A DNA stretch of 42,950 nucleotides from JBEOJY01 sp040275305 (GTDB taxonomy: Bacteria > Pseudomonadota > Alphaproteobacteria > UBA9219), in NCBI GenBank assembly GCA_040275305.1, contig JBEOJY010000049.1:1-42950 (forward strand), in the 5' to 3' direction. A program made the position numbers and the translations under genes. This document shows positions 16,690 to 24,637 of the stretch, one piece after another (within the stretch, counting starts at the first letter, position 1; every line of letters begins with the position of its first letter). The notes beneath the pieces are model-generated. The model ran no database searches. It had not been told where the DNA came from and saw only the letters and a list, made by a program, of their open reading frames with translations.

Positions 16690-17919
16690 ATGAGCGGCAG
16701 CAACCAACCAGATCCCATTATCACGCTTGCGTTGTTGTTCGGCGTATTGATTATTGGCGCGCTGGTTTTCTGGCACTTTTTTGGGGATCAGGTTCTGTAT
16801 GTCTTGGGCTGGCTCCGGTATGGCGAGTTGTTTGTCGTCAACCTGTTTTCTGGCCAGTACAATTCCTGCCTTGACTGGCTGTTGCTCGCAAGGCCAGGGG
16901 TCGTGAACACCTCCAATCAGATGATTACGCTTTCGCAGCAGTGTTTTGGCGCGAGCTATCTTGGCGCCCTGCCCCGCGAACGGCTGCTTGATTACTTCGC
17001 TATCACCGGCTACTCGCTCGCGACGATCGAAAGCATGGTCGGCTATTATTTGCGTATTCCGCTCGCGCTCGCCTTCGGCGGCATGTGGGTCTATATTATT
17101 TACTATTCCCCTCGCAACAAGTTCCGCACCAAGCATAATCTTGAGAGCTTCATTAAGGTTCAGTCGAAGACGTGGCCTGTTATTTTACCGATCGTGAATT
17201 TCAATCCTATGAATTCCAGCGCGCGCATTCCCGGTTCGTTGATTCCCGACAAGCTGCCGATGTTTGCCGAGGCGCTTTCGCCCGAAGAATGGATTTCCTA
17301 TCACCGCATCCCCGTCACCAACGGCATCGCCGACCGCGAAGCGGCAAGACGAGCCTTCCTTCTGCAGTTAGGCCCGCGCTGGAACGGGACCGATGACTTG
17401 CCTAACTACATGCAGGCGTTGTTCGCCGCGTTTTGTTTGAAGGGCGTTCAGAAGCGCGACGAGAGCGATACGCTGCTTGGAAAACTTGCGCCTTTTTGGT
17501 CCGAAAAGGGCGGCTTTGTCCCTTCCGCCGAGGTCATGGACGAGGCGCGCCATATTCTAAAAAAACCTGCCGTAGGCGGCAAAGGGCTGGAAGTCGCCGT
17601 TGGTTTCGCCTATCGCACAACGGCGCTGCTTGGCACCTTGAAATGGGCGCGCGCAAGCGGCGGCGTTTTGGCGCCTGCGCAATTCCTTTGGCTGCGCGGG
17701 ACTGATCGCACCTTGTGGTATGCCCTTAATAATCTTGGAAGGCGTTCGTTCCATGCGGAGGGCGCGGGCGCGATGGCGCATTTCATGGCGGAACAGAACG
17801 CGCGCAAACCGTTGCCGATTCCGCGCGTAGACACTGCCATCGTCACGCTCAACCAGTTTCTCGCTTCGTCGGGACAACCTATACCGCCCCGCGAAGGCGA
17901 CCCGGTCAAGGCTACCTGA
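16690..17919 (+). CDS. icmP: Type IVB secretion coupling-complex protein DotM/IcmP
   Basis: DotM is an inner-membrane subunit of the Dot/Icm type IV coupling complex that works with DotL and helps recruit effectors. The 409 residues fit the family. The N-terminus has a membrane helix at 9-29 and a second at about 122-138. A long cytosolic domain follows, carrying the family block near residues 300-370 (FAYRTTALLGTLKWAR.SGGVLAPAQFLWLRGTDRTLWYALNNLGRRSF.AEGAGAMAHF), which matches Legionella IcmP closely in pattern. The conserved HNLESF..VQSKTWP segment after TM2 is also present. GGCGGA precedes the ATG. Its 3' end overlaps by 8 bp the convergent AAA+ gene. DotL/IcmO is not adjacent, unlike in Legionella. 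Confidence 0.88.
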   Translation: MSGSNQPDPIITLALLFGVLIIGALVFWHFFGDQVLYVLGWLRYGELFVVNLFSGQYNSCLDWLLLARPGVVNTSNQMITLSQQCFGASYLGALPRERLLDYFAITGYSLATIESMVGYYLRIPLALAFGGMWVYIIYYSPRNKFRTKHNLESFIKVQSKTWPVILPIVNFNPMNSSARIPGSLIPDKLPMFAEALSPEEWISYHRIPVTNGIADREAARRAFLLQLGPRWNGTDDLPNYMQALFAAFCLKGVQKRDESDTLLGKLAPFWSEKGGFVPSAEVMDEARHILKKPAVGGKGLEVAVGFAYRTTALLGTLKWARASGGVLAPAQFLWLRGTDRTLWYALNNLGRRSFHAEGAGAMAHFMAEQNARKPLPIPRVDTAIVTLNQFLASSGQPIPPREGDPVKAT

Positions 17920-18784
17920 TCGCCTGCACGTCCACTCCTGCTTCCGAGGCTATGGCGGCATCGATGGATTGCTGATCAAGTTCTCCTTCGATTCCCTTTT
18001 TCACAGCCCATGCGCAAGCCAGATCTAACGCGAGGATCGATTTATCGGGATTGGTGCGCTTGGGGATGTAGCGATCCGTCAATTTGACAATTCGCGCGCA
18101 GGATTCCGGCGCAACAGTTAGTCCATAATGCGATTCGAAATTGCCCTTGAGCCCCCTCAAGATCGCGAGCGTCGTATGCAGGTCTGGCTCATCGAGAAAG
18201 ACTTTCTGGAAGCGACGATCAAGCGCAGGATCAACGCGCACGTAATCTTCGAATTCCTCTCGCGTGGTCGCGCCGACGATGAAGAGGTTGCCAGCAGTCA
18301 GGTATGGCTTTAACAAGTCGGCTATGCCGGAATAGCTTGACGCCTTGAAGGTAATCATCAGCTGGTGAAATTCGTCGATAAAATATATGATCGGCGGATT
18401 CTGGCGCGTCGCGTTACGTTCCGCAGCGCCTTTGATCAAGGGTATGAGCCGACCTTCCAGCTCGGCGCGCGATTGCGATCCGGCGCCGATCATCGACATA
18501 TCAAGCTCGATGAGGCGCGCGCCCTGAAGCATGCGCGGCACGGCGCCAGCATTCACTTTTTGCGAAAAACCAGTAAATAGCGCCGTCTTGCCGACGCCCG
18601 CGCTGCCTAGCAATATTACATTCTTGCGAAGGCGCTGGAGCAAGATGAGTGTCATCTGCTCCAGTTCCTTATCGCGTCCCGAGATCGGGTCGTATTTCCC
18701 GGCTCGGTCAAGAGCCGTAATGTCGCGCGTATAGTAGCTTACAAGCCGCTCATACTCCGCATCAGGGATGACGAATCCACTCAT
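17912..18784 (-). CDS. Stand-alone AAA+ ATPase resembling the first ATPase domain of ClpA/ClpB
   Basis: 290 residues, essentially one AAA+ module. Walker A is GSAGVGKT at 60-67 and Walker B is YFIDEF with D137 and E138. Sensor 1 is T173 or nearby in GATTREEF, the arginine finger is R190/R191 in DPALDRRF, and a family-like YIPKRTNPDKSILALDLACAW segment is near the end. The region SGRDKELEQM before Walker A matches ClpB NBD1. It lacks the Clp N-domain, the coiled-coil middle domain and the second ATPase ring, so it is not a ClpB chaperone. It sits tail-to-tail with dotM and 32 bp upstream of an OmpA-like gene, which suggests an ATPase accessory to the secretion system; this is inference. Confidence 0.85.
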   Translation of the reverse strand: MSGFVIPDAEYERLVSYYTRDITALDRAGKYDPISGRDKELEQMTLILLQRLRKNVILLGSAGVGKTALFTGFSQKVNAGAVPRMLQGARLIELDMSMIGAGSQSRAELEGRLIPLIKGAAERNATRQNPPIIYFIDEFHQLMITFKASSYSGIADLLKPYLTAGNLFIVGATTREEFEDYVRVDPALDRRFQKVFLDEPDLHTTLAILRGLKGNFESHYGLTVAPESCARIVKLTDRYIPKRTNPDKSILALDLACAWAVKKGIEGELDQQSIDAAIASEAGVDVQAIR

Positions 18785-18816
18785 GGCGTCACGACATTAC
18801 GCTCCGTTCTCCTGAC

Positions 18817-19356
18817 TTACTTCTTTTCCATCGGGCATACGACCGAGAATGTCACGCGGCGGTTACGTGCGCGGCCTTCTGGAGTCGTGTTGGATGCGAC
18901 GGGATCAGCCTCGCCATAGCCCTGCGCCGATAGCATCGAGGCAGGAACTTTATGCGCAATCAGCGCCTGCATCACACGCAAGGCGCGGTGCGAGGATAGA
19001 CGCTGGTTCGCTTCCGGCTTGCCGACGTTGTCGGTGTAGCCGTTGACGGTCACATGCTTGCCCTGAAACGCGGGGCTGCGCAGCATGACCGCGAGCTTCT
19101 TGATCTGTTTCTTCGATTCTGGTGTCAGCTTTTCCGAGTTCGTCTGGAACGTGACCACGGTTTCGATCATGATCGGAGCCTTGACCTGCGGCTCCTCGAC
19201 GACCGGCGCCTTCAGCGAGTGAGTCGCCGTCACGCAACGCGCTTCAATGCAGAACTGCTTCGGATATTCTCTTACGACTTCGGCTTGCGCCGGGACTGCC
19301 GCGCTGGCCATTACGGCAATGGCAAGGGCAGGCAATAACACTGTGGTCTTTTTCAT
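18817..19356 (-). CDS. OmpA-family peptidoglycan-binding periplasmic protein
   Basis: 179 residues. A clear signal peptide ends at AQA (about residue 25), followed by a short linker with two cysteines (C36, C41) and an OmpA C-terminal domain (about 64-175). The domain keeps the diaminopimelate-binding residues D109 (NGYTDNVG) and R124 (LSSHRALRV), and ends with GRARNRRVTF. There is no lipobox, so it is periplasmic or outer-membrane associated rather than a lipoprotein. It lies just downstream of the AAA+ gene on the same strand. In Legionella the OmpA-like DotK/IcmN is encoded close to dotM, so a DotK-like role is possible; a generic OmpA protein is equally possible. Confidence 0.85.
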   Translation of the reverse strand: MKKTTVLLPALAIAVMASAAVPAQAEVVREYPKQFCIEARCVTATHSLKAPVVEEPQVKAPIMIETVVTFQTNSEKLTPESKKQIKKLAVMLRSPAFQGKHVTVNGYTDNVGKPEANQRLSSHRALRVMQALIAHKVPASMLSAQGYGEADPVASNTTPEGRARNRRVTFSVVCPMEKK

Positions 19357-19817
19357 GGATTTTTTCCTTTCTGTACTTGTTGTTCAACGAACTGGTTTAA
19401 TCGGCTAAACTCCGAAACGACTGGCGCCTCAAAGAGGTTCGCCGCGCAGGAACGAAGCGGAGAATGACATTAATTTATTAAGATTCAATACCATCCAGCT
19501 TTTTTGCGCGATATTGATTCGAGACCGTGTCCTATTTGCCATGAAAAGCTGCGCTATGGTTAACGTTGTGGACTTTGTTAGGCCACCGGTAAGGGTTGTG
19601 GCCGGCTCGCATTAACACATTATCAAATTTTTGAAGCATATTCTTGCAGTTCGCGGGTTCGCTCCTGCCGCTTTTTCTTTGCTCATTTCTGGAGGCATTT
19701 GTGATTCCGAGACTCCATGAAAATGAGCTGTCCCCATCTGTGGGAATATGGTACCACGCGCAGGCTTTCTTCGGCCTGTTGCGAAAAGTCCGAACATCCG
19801 ACAACCGTTTGGCAGAC
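19357..19817. other. Spacer upstream of the DUF1036 gene
   Basis: 461 bp between divergent genes. It contains GGAGG at 19691-19695 five bases before a GTG at 19701 that is in frame with the DUF1036 gene, so part of this stretch may be coding (see that entry). Otherwise it is AT-rich near 19460-19500 and I recognise no RNA or repeat. Confidence 0.4.
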
Positions 19818-20288
19818 ATGAAATCCCTATCAGGCCAAAAACTTATCTTTTTCCCGTGGCTGATTGTCGTTGCGTTGCTTGCGCTTCCCCTGCCCAAAGC
19901 GCAGGCGGCTTTGGTTTACTGCAACCGCACGCAGCAACCGATCGAGGCCGCGCTTGGCTACAGAGGGCCGATGGTCGAAGGCGTTTCGAGTTGGACTTCC
20001 GAAGGATGGTGGAGAATAGAGTCTGGTCAATGCTCGCGCGTGTATGGGCAACAGCTCAAGCAGCGTTTCTATTTCTATTACGCCATCGCTAAAACGACTC
20101 AGGGGCCCGACAAGCAACCCTTTGTCTGGTCAGGTAAATTCAGGTTCTGCACCGATATCAAGGCGTTTCGAATCGAAGGCGACGAGGATTGCGAAGGGCG
20201 TGGCTATCTCGCGCGCGGGTTTCAGCAGTTGGACATCGGCGTGAACGCGCATGATTATACGCTTGATTTTCGCGATTCCGGCTCCTGA
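19818..20288 (+). CDS. DUF1036 domain secreted protein
   Basis: From the ATG at 19818 the product is 156 residues with a signal peptide (KLIFFPWLIVVALLALPLPKAQA, cleavage after residue 30). A DUF1036 domain follows: YCNRTQQPIEAALGY, then SEGWWRIESGQC, then RFYFYYA, then FCTDIKAFRIEGDEDCEGRGY. DUF1036 proteins are small alphaproteobacterial exported proteins of unknown function with conserved cysteines and tryptophans, all kept here. The start is uncertain: the ATG lacks a good ribosome site, while a GTG at 19701 in the same frame has GGAGG five bases upstream and would add 39 residues before the signal segment. The gene heads a run of three exported-protein genes on the plus strand. Confidence 0.85.
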   Translation: MKSLSGQKLIFFPWLIVVALLALPLPKAQAALVYCNRTQQPIEAALGYRGPMVEGVSSWTSEGWWRIESGQCSRVYGQQLKQRFYFYYAIAKTTQGPDKQPFVWSGKFRFCTDIKAFRIEGDEDCEGRGYLARGFQQLDIGVNAHDYTLDFRDSGS

Positions 20289-20478
20289 TTTTATGGGTCT
20301 TGCGGAGCTCATGGGGGCGAATTAAGCTGTTGTTCATGCGTTTGTGGGGAAATGTGATACGCCATGCAGATCCCAAGGTTTATTGACCAAGGGACGTGAT
20401 TGCAGGAATTGGGCTGAGTAGCTATGCGGCTTGAAGTTGCCATACTTCTTGTGTGCGCAGGCAGGATGGAGAGAAGAT

Positions 20479-21060
20479 ATGAAGATAAACGCAAGGCGGA
20501 AGGTGCTTACACTGTTTTTGGGTTTATTGCTGCTTTTCCTTTCGGCTGGGCTTCCCTCTATTTCCTATGCCGCTGGCGAAGACCCCTGCGAAGCCGGGGA
20601 GAACTCTCCGGTTGACAAGGCGGTTCGCACGCTTTCCGCCGAGGTGGCGAAAGAGATGATGATTCTTTCAACGGATGTCCTGCTGGCTTGGGGTGCGATT
20701 GATATTAAGAAAGATCAGTGCTTTGACAAGCTTAAATTGTTTTTTGATGCAATAATGAATATTGGTATCAGCTTTAACCCATTTGACTTTTTTGTGTCGA
20801 TACTTAAAGATATGATTGTAGAATTCATTAATGAAGCTTGTAATTATGCCGTTGGGAGTCTTGATGCGATGAAAGATTCTATACTGAGCCAGCTTAACCG
20901 CATGTGTATTCCCTTTCCTAATCTCGGCATTAATTTGGGTGACATGCCCAAGTTTGACTATCAAGAATGCAGCGGGTTTGCGCCAATTAGCGTAACCACG
21001 GCTCCCAATCAGCGAACATGGGACAAGTACAATCCCGATAACATGATCAGGGCAAAGTGA
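20479..21060 (+). CDS. Secreted protein with five cysteines, unknown function
   Basis: 193 residues from the ATG at 20479, which has GGAGAGAAG upstream. A strong signal peptide (hydrophobic run TLFLGLLLLFLSAGL) is predicted to be cleaved after SYA at about residue 31. The mature part has cysteines at 37, 81, 121, 143 and 164, two amphipathic or hydrophobic stretches (64-71, 98-115) and a motif RMCIPFPNLGINLG near 141-154 that recalls periplasmic conjugation proteins in flavour only. I do not recognise a family. The DNA is more AT-rich than its neighbours. A strong terminator-like hairpin follows at 21151-21208. The company of dotM and dotO suggests, but does not show, a type IV secretion role. 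Confidence 0.75.
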   Translation: MKINARRKVLTLFLGLLLLFLSAGLPSISYAAGEDPCEAGENSPVDKAVRTLSAEVAKEMMILSTDVLLAWGAIDIKKDQCFDKLKLFFDAIMNIGISFNPFDFFVSILKDMIVEFINEACNYAVGSLDAMKDSILSQLNRMCIPFPNLGINLGDMPKFDYQECSGFAPISVTTAPNQRTWDKYNPDNMIRAK

Positions 21061-21100
21061 TCCGGTTGTTCGCAGGAGCGCGCGCAGATGGCAAGAAGTG

Positions 21101-21217
21101 GCCCCCCCCAAGCCCTGATATATTTGTTGAAGTCCTTTTGGAAAGCGACAAGGCCCGTCATCGCCACGTCGCCCTCGGCTCCTCGCGATGACGGGCCTTT
21201 TTCTTTTTCCGGGCTTT
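21101..21217. repeat. Family B nested palindromic element, short copy
   Basis: The outer arms are 'cccccccaagccc' (from 21102) and 'gggctttta' at the right. The inner arms are a perfect 14-bp inverted repeat 'aggcccgtcatcgc' (21151-21164 with 21185-21198). It is a shortened relative of 16435-16657 lacking most of the 'ccagag' middle. Confidence 0.6.
21151..21208 (+). terminator. Terminator-like hairpin with T tract
   Basis: A perfect 14-bp stem (21151-21164 with 21185-21198) with a 20-base loop is followed by TTTTTCTTTTT. It should end the transcript of the gene at 20479. The hairpin is made from the inner arms of a family B repeat, so the repeat seems to have been adopted as a terminator. 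Confidence 0.75.
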
Positions 21218-21236
21218 TATGCGTACGGAGTTTAGA

Positions 21237-22493
21237 ATGATAAAAAAATCTTGTAAGGCTGCGCGGAAATTTATGATTGCGGCATGCTTGTGCGGCATCT
21301 TGTCGGTCGTTCCTTCGCGCGCCCATGCGGTTTTCCCTGTCGTTGATGGGCCGCTTGGAGCCCTTTTTCTTAGCTATTATACGTATTTGATGACTGTTCA
21401 ATGGCCGATGGAGAATTCGTCACGCGCGTATACTAATTCTTTAATTGCCGGGTCGCAGCAAGGTGTCGTCGAAGCTACAGTTCGCTCCGCGCAGGGAGGG
21501 GTGAACCAGCAAGCCCGTTCCGTCAATGCGAGGGCCCACGAGGAAATTGCGCGTAAGCATTATTATGCCAAAGGCAACCATCTTTGCCCTCTGGTTTATC
21601 AGGCCAGTTATGTCGACGAGGCTGCGGATGGCAAGGCGGCCTTGGTCGAGGCGCTGAACAAGACCATTCGCTGGATAGGCGTCGGGGGGGATAATCCCAA
21701 CGCCGACCTCAAGTTGCTTGATACCATGTGCAAGATGAACCTTATGTCGGTCAATCAAGCCGGGGGGCTTGTCGAAAAGCTGTGTAAGATGAAAATTTCT
21801 GGGTATGAAGGAAAGGCGATGGAGGCCAATTCGGTCGTCGGGCCTATCGAATACACATTTCCTTCGAACATCAAAAAGGACAAAAAAACTGGCACTTTGC
21901 TGCTGGAAGACCCCAAGGAAGAAGACATGCCGGGGCTTACGGCCTTGTTCTATTGCGTGCTCACCCATCCTCTGACGGAGTTACCTGCAATCAGTGACAG
22001 GCGCGAACCGACCATCGACGATGCCGTCCAGATCGTCAGGCAAATGCGGCAACAAGTCCTCAGCAATCCTTCAGGCGATTTATGCGTGTCGGCGCTGGCG
22101 GAGCGCATGGCGATCCCCGCCTCGGCGCCTTCGCCAGAGTTGGTCAAGGTGCATAAGGCTCAAGAGAATTTCTGTACCCAGATGCACCATTCGGGGTGCA
22201 TGAGCGACGCGCTTAAGGCCGAATGCGTCAAGAACGGCATGAGCGCCCTCAGCATGGCCCGCCATATGGCTTGCAAATCAGGCAACCCCAACTGCGCCAC
22301 AAAGGGCCTCGTTGCCAGAGGCTTTGGAGCGGAGGACGTAACCAAGGAGCTTTTGAAAGGGCCGGATGCCTGTAATGCTTTCTGGGATAAGAAAAAGGAA
22401 GATCAGGCGCGATTCATCTCGAGCATGTCGGAAGCCATTCGCGCCTTCGCTTCCGCCCCGGCTTCATACTCCACGAGTCGTCAGGTGCGTTAG
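21237..22493 (+). CDS. Secreted cysteine-rich protein, unknown function
   Basis: 418 residues from the ATG at 21237, with GGAG six bases upstream; an ATG 18 bases earlier is also in frame. The signal peptide ends at AHA (about residue 31). The mature protein has many cysteines (NHLCPL, DTMCKM, EKLCKM, FYCVL, GDLCV, ENFCTQMHHSGCMSDALKAECVK, HMACKSGNPNCATKG, PDACNAF) and a helical, alanine- and serine-rich N-terminal part (MENSSRAYTNSLIAGSQQGVVEA). No membrane segment follows the signal, so a periplasmic or exported protein is expected. No family is recognised. It follows the 193-residue secreted gene and lies between the two Dot/Icm genes; a part in the secretion apparatus is inference. Confidence 0.78.
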   Translation: MIKKSCKAARKFMIAACLCGILSVVPSRAHAVFPVVDGPLGALFLSYYTYLMTVQWPMENSSRAYTNSLIAGSQQGVVEATVRSAQGGVNQQARSVNARAHEEIARKHYYAKGNHLCPLVYQASYVDEAADGKAALVEALNKTIRWIGVGGDNPNADLKLLDTMCKMNLMSVNQAGGLVEKLCKMKISGYEGKAMEANSVVGPIEYTFPSNIKKDKKTGTLLLEDPKEEDMPGLTALFYCVLTHPLTELPAISDRREPTIDDAVQIVRQMRQQVLSNPSGDLCVSALAERMAIPASAPSPELVKVHKAQENFCTQMHHSGCMSDALKAECVKNGMSALSMARHMACKSGNPNCATKGLVARGFGAEDVTKELLKGPDACNAFWDKKKEDQARFISSMSEAIRAFASAPASYSTSRQVR

Positions 22494-22506
22494 GGTTTAA
22501 TCTTTT

Positions 22507-22697
22507 AGCGGTCTACTGCAAATGGTTTCTGGAGGTGGTCATGCTCAAAGAAAAAAGAAAATGGGACACCTGCCTTCGCGGGTGTGACGGCGCTGGTTGA
22601 GGAAACTTTCTCAATAAAAACAAGCGTCATGCCCGCGAAGGCAGGTGTCCCATCTGGTTTTTGTGACTTCCTGATAGGTTTTTGAGCAGACTGTTAG
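22507..22697. repeat. Family C palindromic element, paired copy
   Basis: Perfect 22-bp arms (22561-22582 and 22632-22653; 'atgggacacctgccttcg' and complement) form the core. Weaker outer similarity runs to 'tagcggtctactgc' on the left and 'gagcagactgtta' on the right. The arm with its 'ctggtttttgtgacttcctgat' flank recurs at 28688-28767, and its core recurs inside zapE at 38838-38890. It could also stop transcription from the 418-residue gene. Confidence 0.8.
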
Positions 22698-22735
22698 TCT
22701 TGCCCGTTCCCCTTCTCTCATTGATGAAGCGCCCC

Positions 22736-23434
22736 ATGACCATGTTAGCAAAATCAAGTTCTCCCGATTACGCCGTTGCGAGACGGCATATGATCGAGTC
22801 GCAATTGCGTCCCAATCGCGTTCAGGACGAGCGCATTCTTGACGCGATGGGAATCCTGCCACGCGAGTCTTTCGTTCCAGAGTCTATGGCCGGGATCGCT
22901 TATGCCGACTGTTCGCTGGAAGTCGCTCCGCAGCGGTTTTTGCTTGAGCCAATGGTTCTGGCACTTCTGATACAGGCTTGCGATTTTTCTCCGGGCTGTA
23001 GAGCGCTTGATGTCGGTCCGGCGACGGGCTATTCCACGGCAGTGCTGGCCACTCTGGGGACGGATGTGGTCGCGCTTGAGAGCGATCAAGCTCTGTTGCG
23101 TCAGTCGGAGCGAAATATTTCCGCGCTTGGGTTGGGCGAGCGTGTCAAGTTCGAGCTTGGCCCCCTGCCCCACGGCGTGAAATCACAGGCTCCTTTTGAC
23201 GTTATCCTGCTGAATGGCGGCGTTGAAGCGGTTCCGGAGGAACTGTTCAGGCAGCTTGGCGAAGGCGGTAGAATTCTGGCCGTTATCCGCCGTTATGGCC
23301 CGGCGCATGTCGCGCATATTGGCGAAGCGAGACGCTATGAAAAGATTCGCGGCGTTGTTTCTTATCAGCCCTTGTTTAACGCCAATGTTAAACGGTTGTC
23401 CGCGTTCGATCCGCCCAAGGGGTTTTCTTTTTAA
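22736..23434 (+). CDS. Protein-L-isoaspartate O-methyltransferase-like protein
   Basis: 232 residues from the ATG at 22736; other in-frame starts at 22682 (TTG), 22724 and 22742 cannot be excluded. The N-terminal DYAVARRHMIESQLRPNRV block and SAM-binding motif I (ALDVGPATGYST, about 90-101) match the alphaproteobacterial PIMT-like family, with LLNGGVEAVPEEL as a later motif. True PIMT repairs L-isoaspartyl residues using SAM. In that family a GQTISQP-like segment carries the catalytic serine; here the equivalent reads APQRFLLEP, so repair activity is uncertain. In other Alphaproteobacteria such genes often precede tolC, which is not the case here. The palindromic elements at 22507 and 23436 flank the gene. 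Confidence 0.85.
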   Translation: MTMLAKSSSPDYAVARRHMIESQLRPNRVQDERILDAMGILPRESFVPESMAGIAYADCSLEVAPQRFLLEPMVLALLIQACDFSPGCRALDVGPATGYSTAVLATLGTDVVALESDQALLRQSERNISALGLGERVKFELGPLPHGVKSQAPFDVILLNGGVEAVPEELFRQLGEGGRILAVIRRYGPAHVAHIGEARRYEKIRGVVSYQPLFNANVKRLSAFDPPKGFSF

Positions 23435-23435
23435 T

Positions 23436-23570
23436 TCCCAAGCCGACACCTCATCGGAGTCATCGCAAGCGAATGCGAAGCGATCCAGAGTCGGAAGAGC
23501 AGCGTCCTTCAGAGGCTCTGGATTGCTTCGTCGGCTTCGCCTCCTCGCAATGACGGCTTCTGGCGTTACT
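23436..23570. repeat. Family B palindromic element
   Basis: 'attcccaagcc' at the left matches the family outer arm. The inner 'gtcatcgcaagcgaatgcgaagcgatccagag' and 'ctctggattgcttcg ... cctcctcgcaatgacgg' pair. It lies exactly between the convergent pcm-like gene and fthC, so it is placed to terminate both. Confidence 0.75.
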
Positions 23571-23573
23571 TTT

Positions 23574-24167
23574 TTAGCCATCGCGCGAGGACGGCATGCG
23601 CAGCAGTTCTTTTTCGGTCAGCACCGCGTCGAGCCGCATATCGTGCGATCCATGGGGGACGTTTTCGATTTCCTGACAGGAATAGGCGAGGCCAATCGCA
23701 AGGACTCGCTTGCAAAGCCGCGCCAGATTTAGGGTTCTGTCGTAATATCCGCCGCCATATCCCAGACGGTTGCCTTGCCTATCGAAAGCGAGCAATGGCA
23801 CGAGGAATAGGTCGGGGCTGAGCGTCTCCGCCTGCGGCAGGGGTTCCGGGATGCCGCCGAAGCCCGGCGCGAGGGCATTGCCGGGCGAGAATGCGCGAAA
23901 CGTCAGAGGCTGATGCTTGCCGATCACGACAGGCAACGCAATTTCGCAGCCTCGTTCTCGCAAGGCCGCAATCAAGGGTTCCGGGCTTATTTCGCAGCGT
24001 TGCGGGTGATATGACGCTACCACCGTGTTTGGCCTGATGTCTATTGAACCGCAAAGGATGCGGCAGATTTTACGCGCAGCGGCACTTCCCGATTTCGCTG
24101 AGGCTTCGCACCGCAGTTTCTCCATCGCGCTGCGCAGGCTATTTTTGTCGTGGTACAGATCTCCCAC
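23574..24167 (-). CDS. fthC: 5-formyltetrahydrofolate cyclo-ligase
   Basis: Converts 5-formyl-THF to 5,10-methenyl-THF using ATP in the cytoplasm. 197 residues from a GTG start with AAGGA seven bases upstream (24176-24180). A longer in-frame ATG at 24251 lies inside a palindromic repeat and is unlikely. The signature LVPLLAFDRQGNRLGYGGGYYDRTL (the family GxRLGxGxGYYDR motif) is intact, and VVASYHP and ALPVV match the substrate-binding N-terminal half. It is downstream of 6S RNA and zapA, the arrangement conserved across many proteobacteria (ygfA in E. coli). Its stop codon lies a few bases from a family B repeat. Confidence 0.93.
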   Translation of the reverse strand: MGDLYHDKNSLRSAMEKLRCEASAKSGSAAARKICRILCGSIDIRPNTVVASYHPQRCEISPEPLIAALRERGCEIALPVVIGKHQPLTFRAFSPGNALAPGFGGIPEPLPQAETLSPDLFLVPLLAFDRQGNRLGYGGGYYDRTLNLARLCKRVLAIGLAYSCQEIENVPHGSHDMRLDAVLTEKELLRMPSSRDG

Positions 24168-24239
24168 TGTCGGATCCTTATTTGCCGAAGGCACAATCTT
24201 TTGGTGTACTCTGTACGATTGCACACCCGAAAATGCAAA

Positions 24240-24400
24240 ATGGACCGTCATCGCGAGGAGCCGACTTGCCGCGCCTTAGCCCAAAGGGCGAAGGCGGGTG
24301 GCGACGTGGCGATCCAGAGTTGCAAACACAACCCTTGATGACTCTGGATTGCCGCGTCGTCTCCCGCCTTTGGCGGGAGCCTCCTCGCAATGACAGCCCT
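24240..24400. repeat. Family B palindromic element between 6S RNA and fthC
   Basis: 'ccgtcatcgcgaggagcc' (about 24246) and 'cctcctcgcaatgacagcc' (about 24381) are inverted, and 'gatccagagttgc' pairs with 'gactctggattgc' inside. It separates the 6S RNA 3' end from the fthC start and would be transcribed if the two are co-transcribed. Confidence 0.75.
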
Positions 24401-24465
24401 TTTTCTACGTTTCTCTTAAAAAAGCCAAAAGAAGCGCTTGGGGGTCTGTTTTTGAGGCGATAGTG

Positions 24466-24631
24466 TGGAAGGCCCACTATGACCGATGGCAGCGCTATCC
24501 CTCGTGGCCTGCACAAGCAGGTGGGCGCCATATAATCCAGACCACGGCCCGGATCAGGGACAGCTCCCTAGAGGTTTTAATTATCGGCCCCGGAGATATC
24601 GGCTCCTGTCGAGTCATGCAGAAGCCTTCCG
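24466..24631 (-). ncRNA. ssrS: 6S RNA
   Basis: 6S RNA binds RNA polymerase holoenzyme by mimicking an open promoter. The predicted transcript is about 165 nt, the usual size. The two ends pair: GGAAGGC at the 5' end (24624-24630) with GCCTTCC at the 3' end (24467-24473). Near the 5' side it has GAGCCGATATCTC, nearly identical to a stretch of E. coli 6S, and near the 3' side GGCGCCCACCTGC with a CCTGCTTGTGCAGG hairpin, both recurrent in alphaproteobacterial 6S RNAs. The position between zapA and the 5-formyl-THF cyclo-ligase gene is the classical one. Confidence 0.87.
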
Positions 24632-24637
24632 GGCGTT

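Noticed and set aside
16405..17136. Minus-strand frame across the family B repeat and the 5' part of dotM
   Set aside because: It is made largely of repeat sequence and antisense to dotM.
24168..24251. ATG start for fthC at 24251
   Set aside because: It lies in the family B repeat and lacks a ribosome site, while the GTG at 24167 has AAGGA at ideal spacing and fits the family N-terminus.
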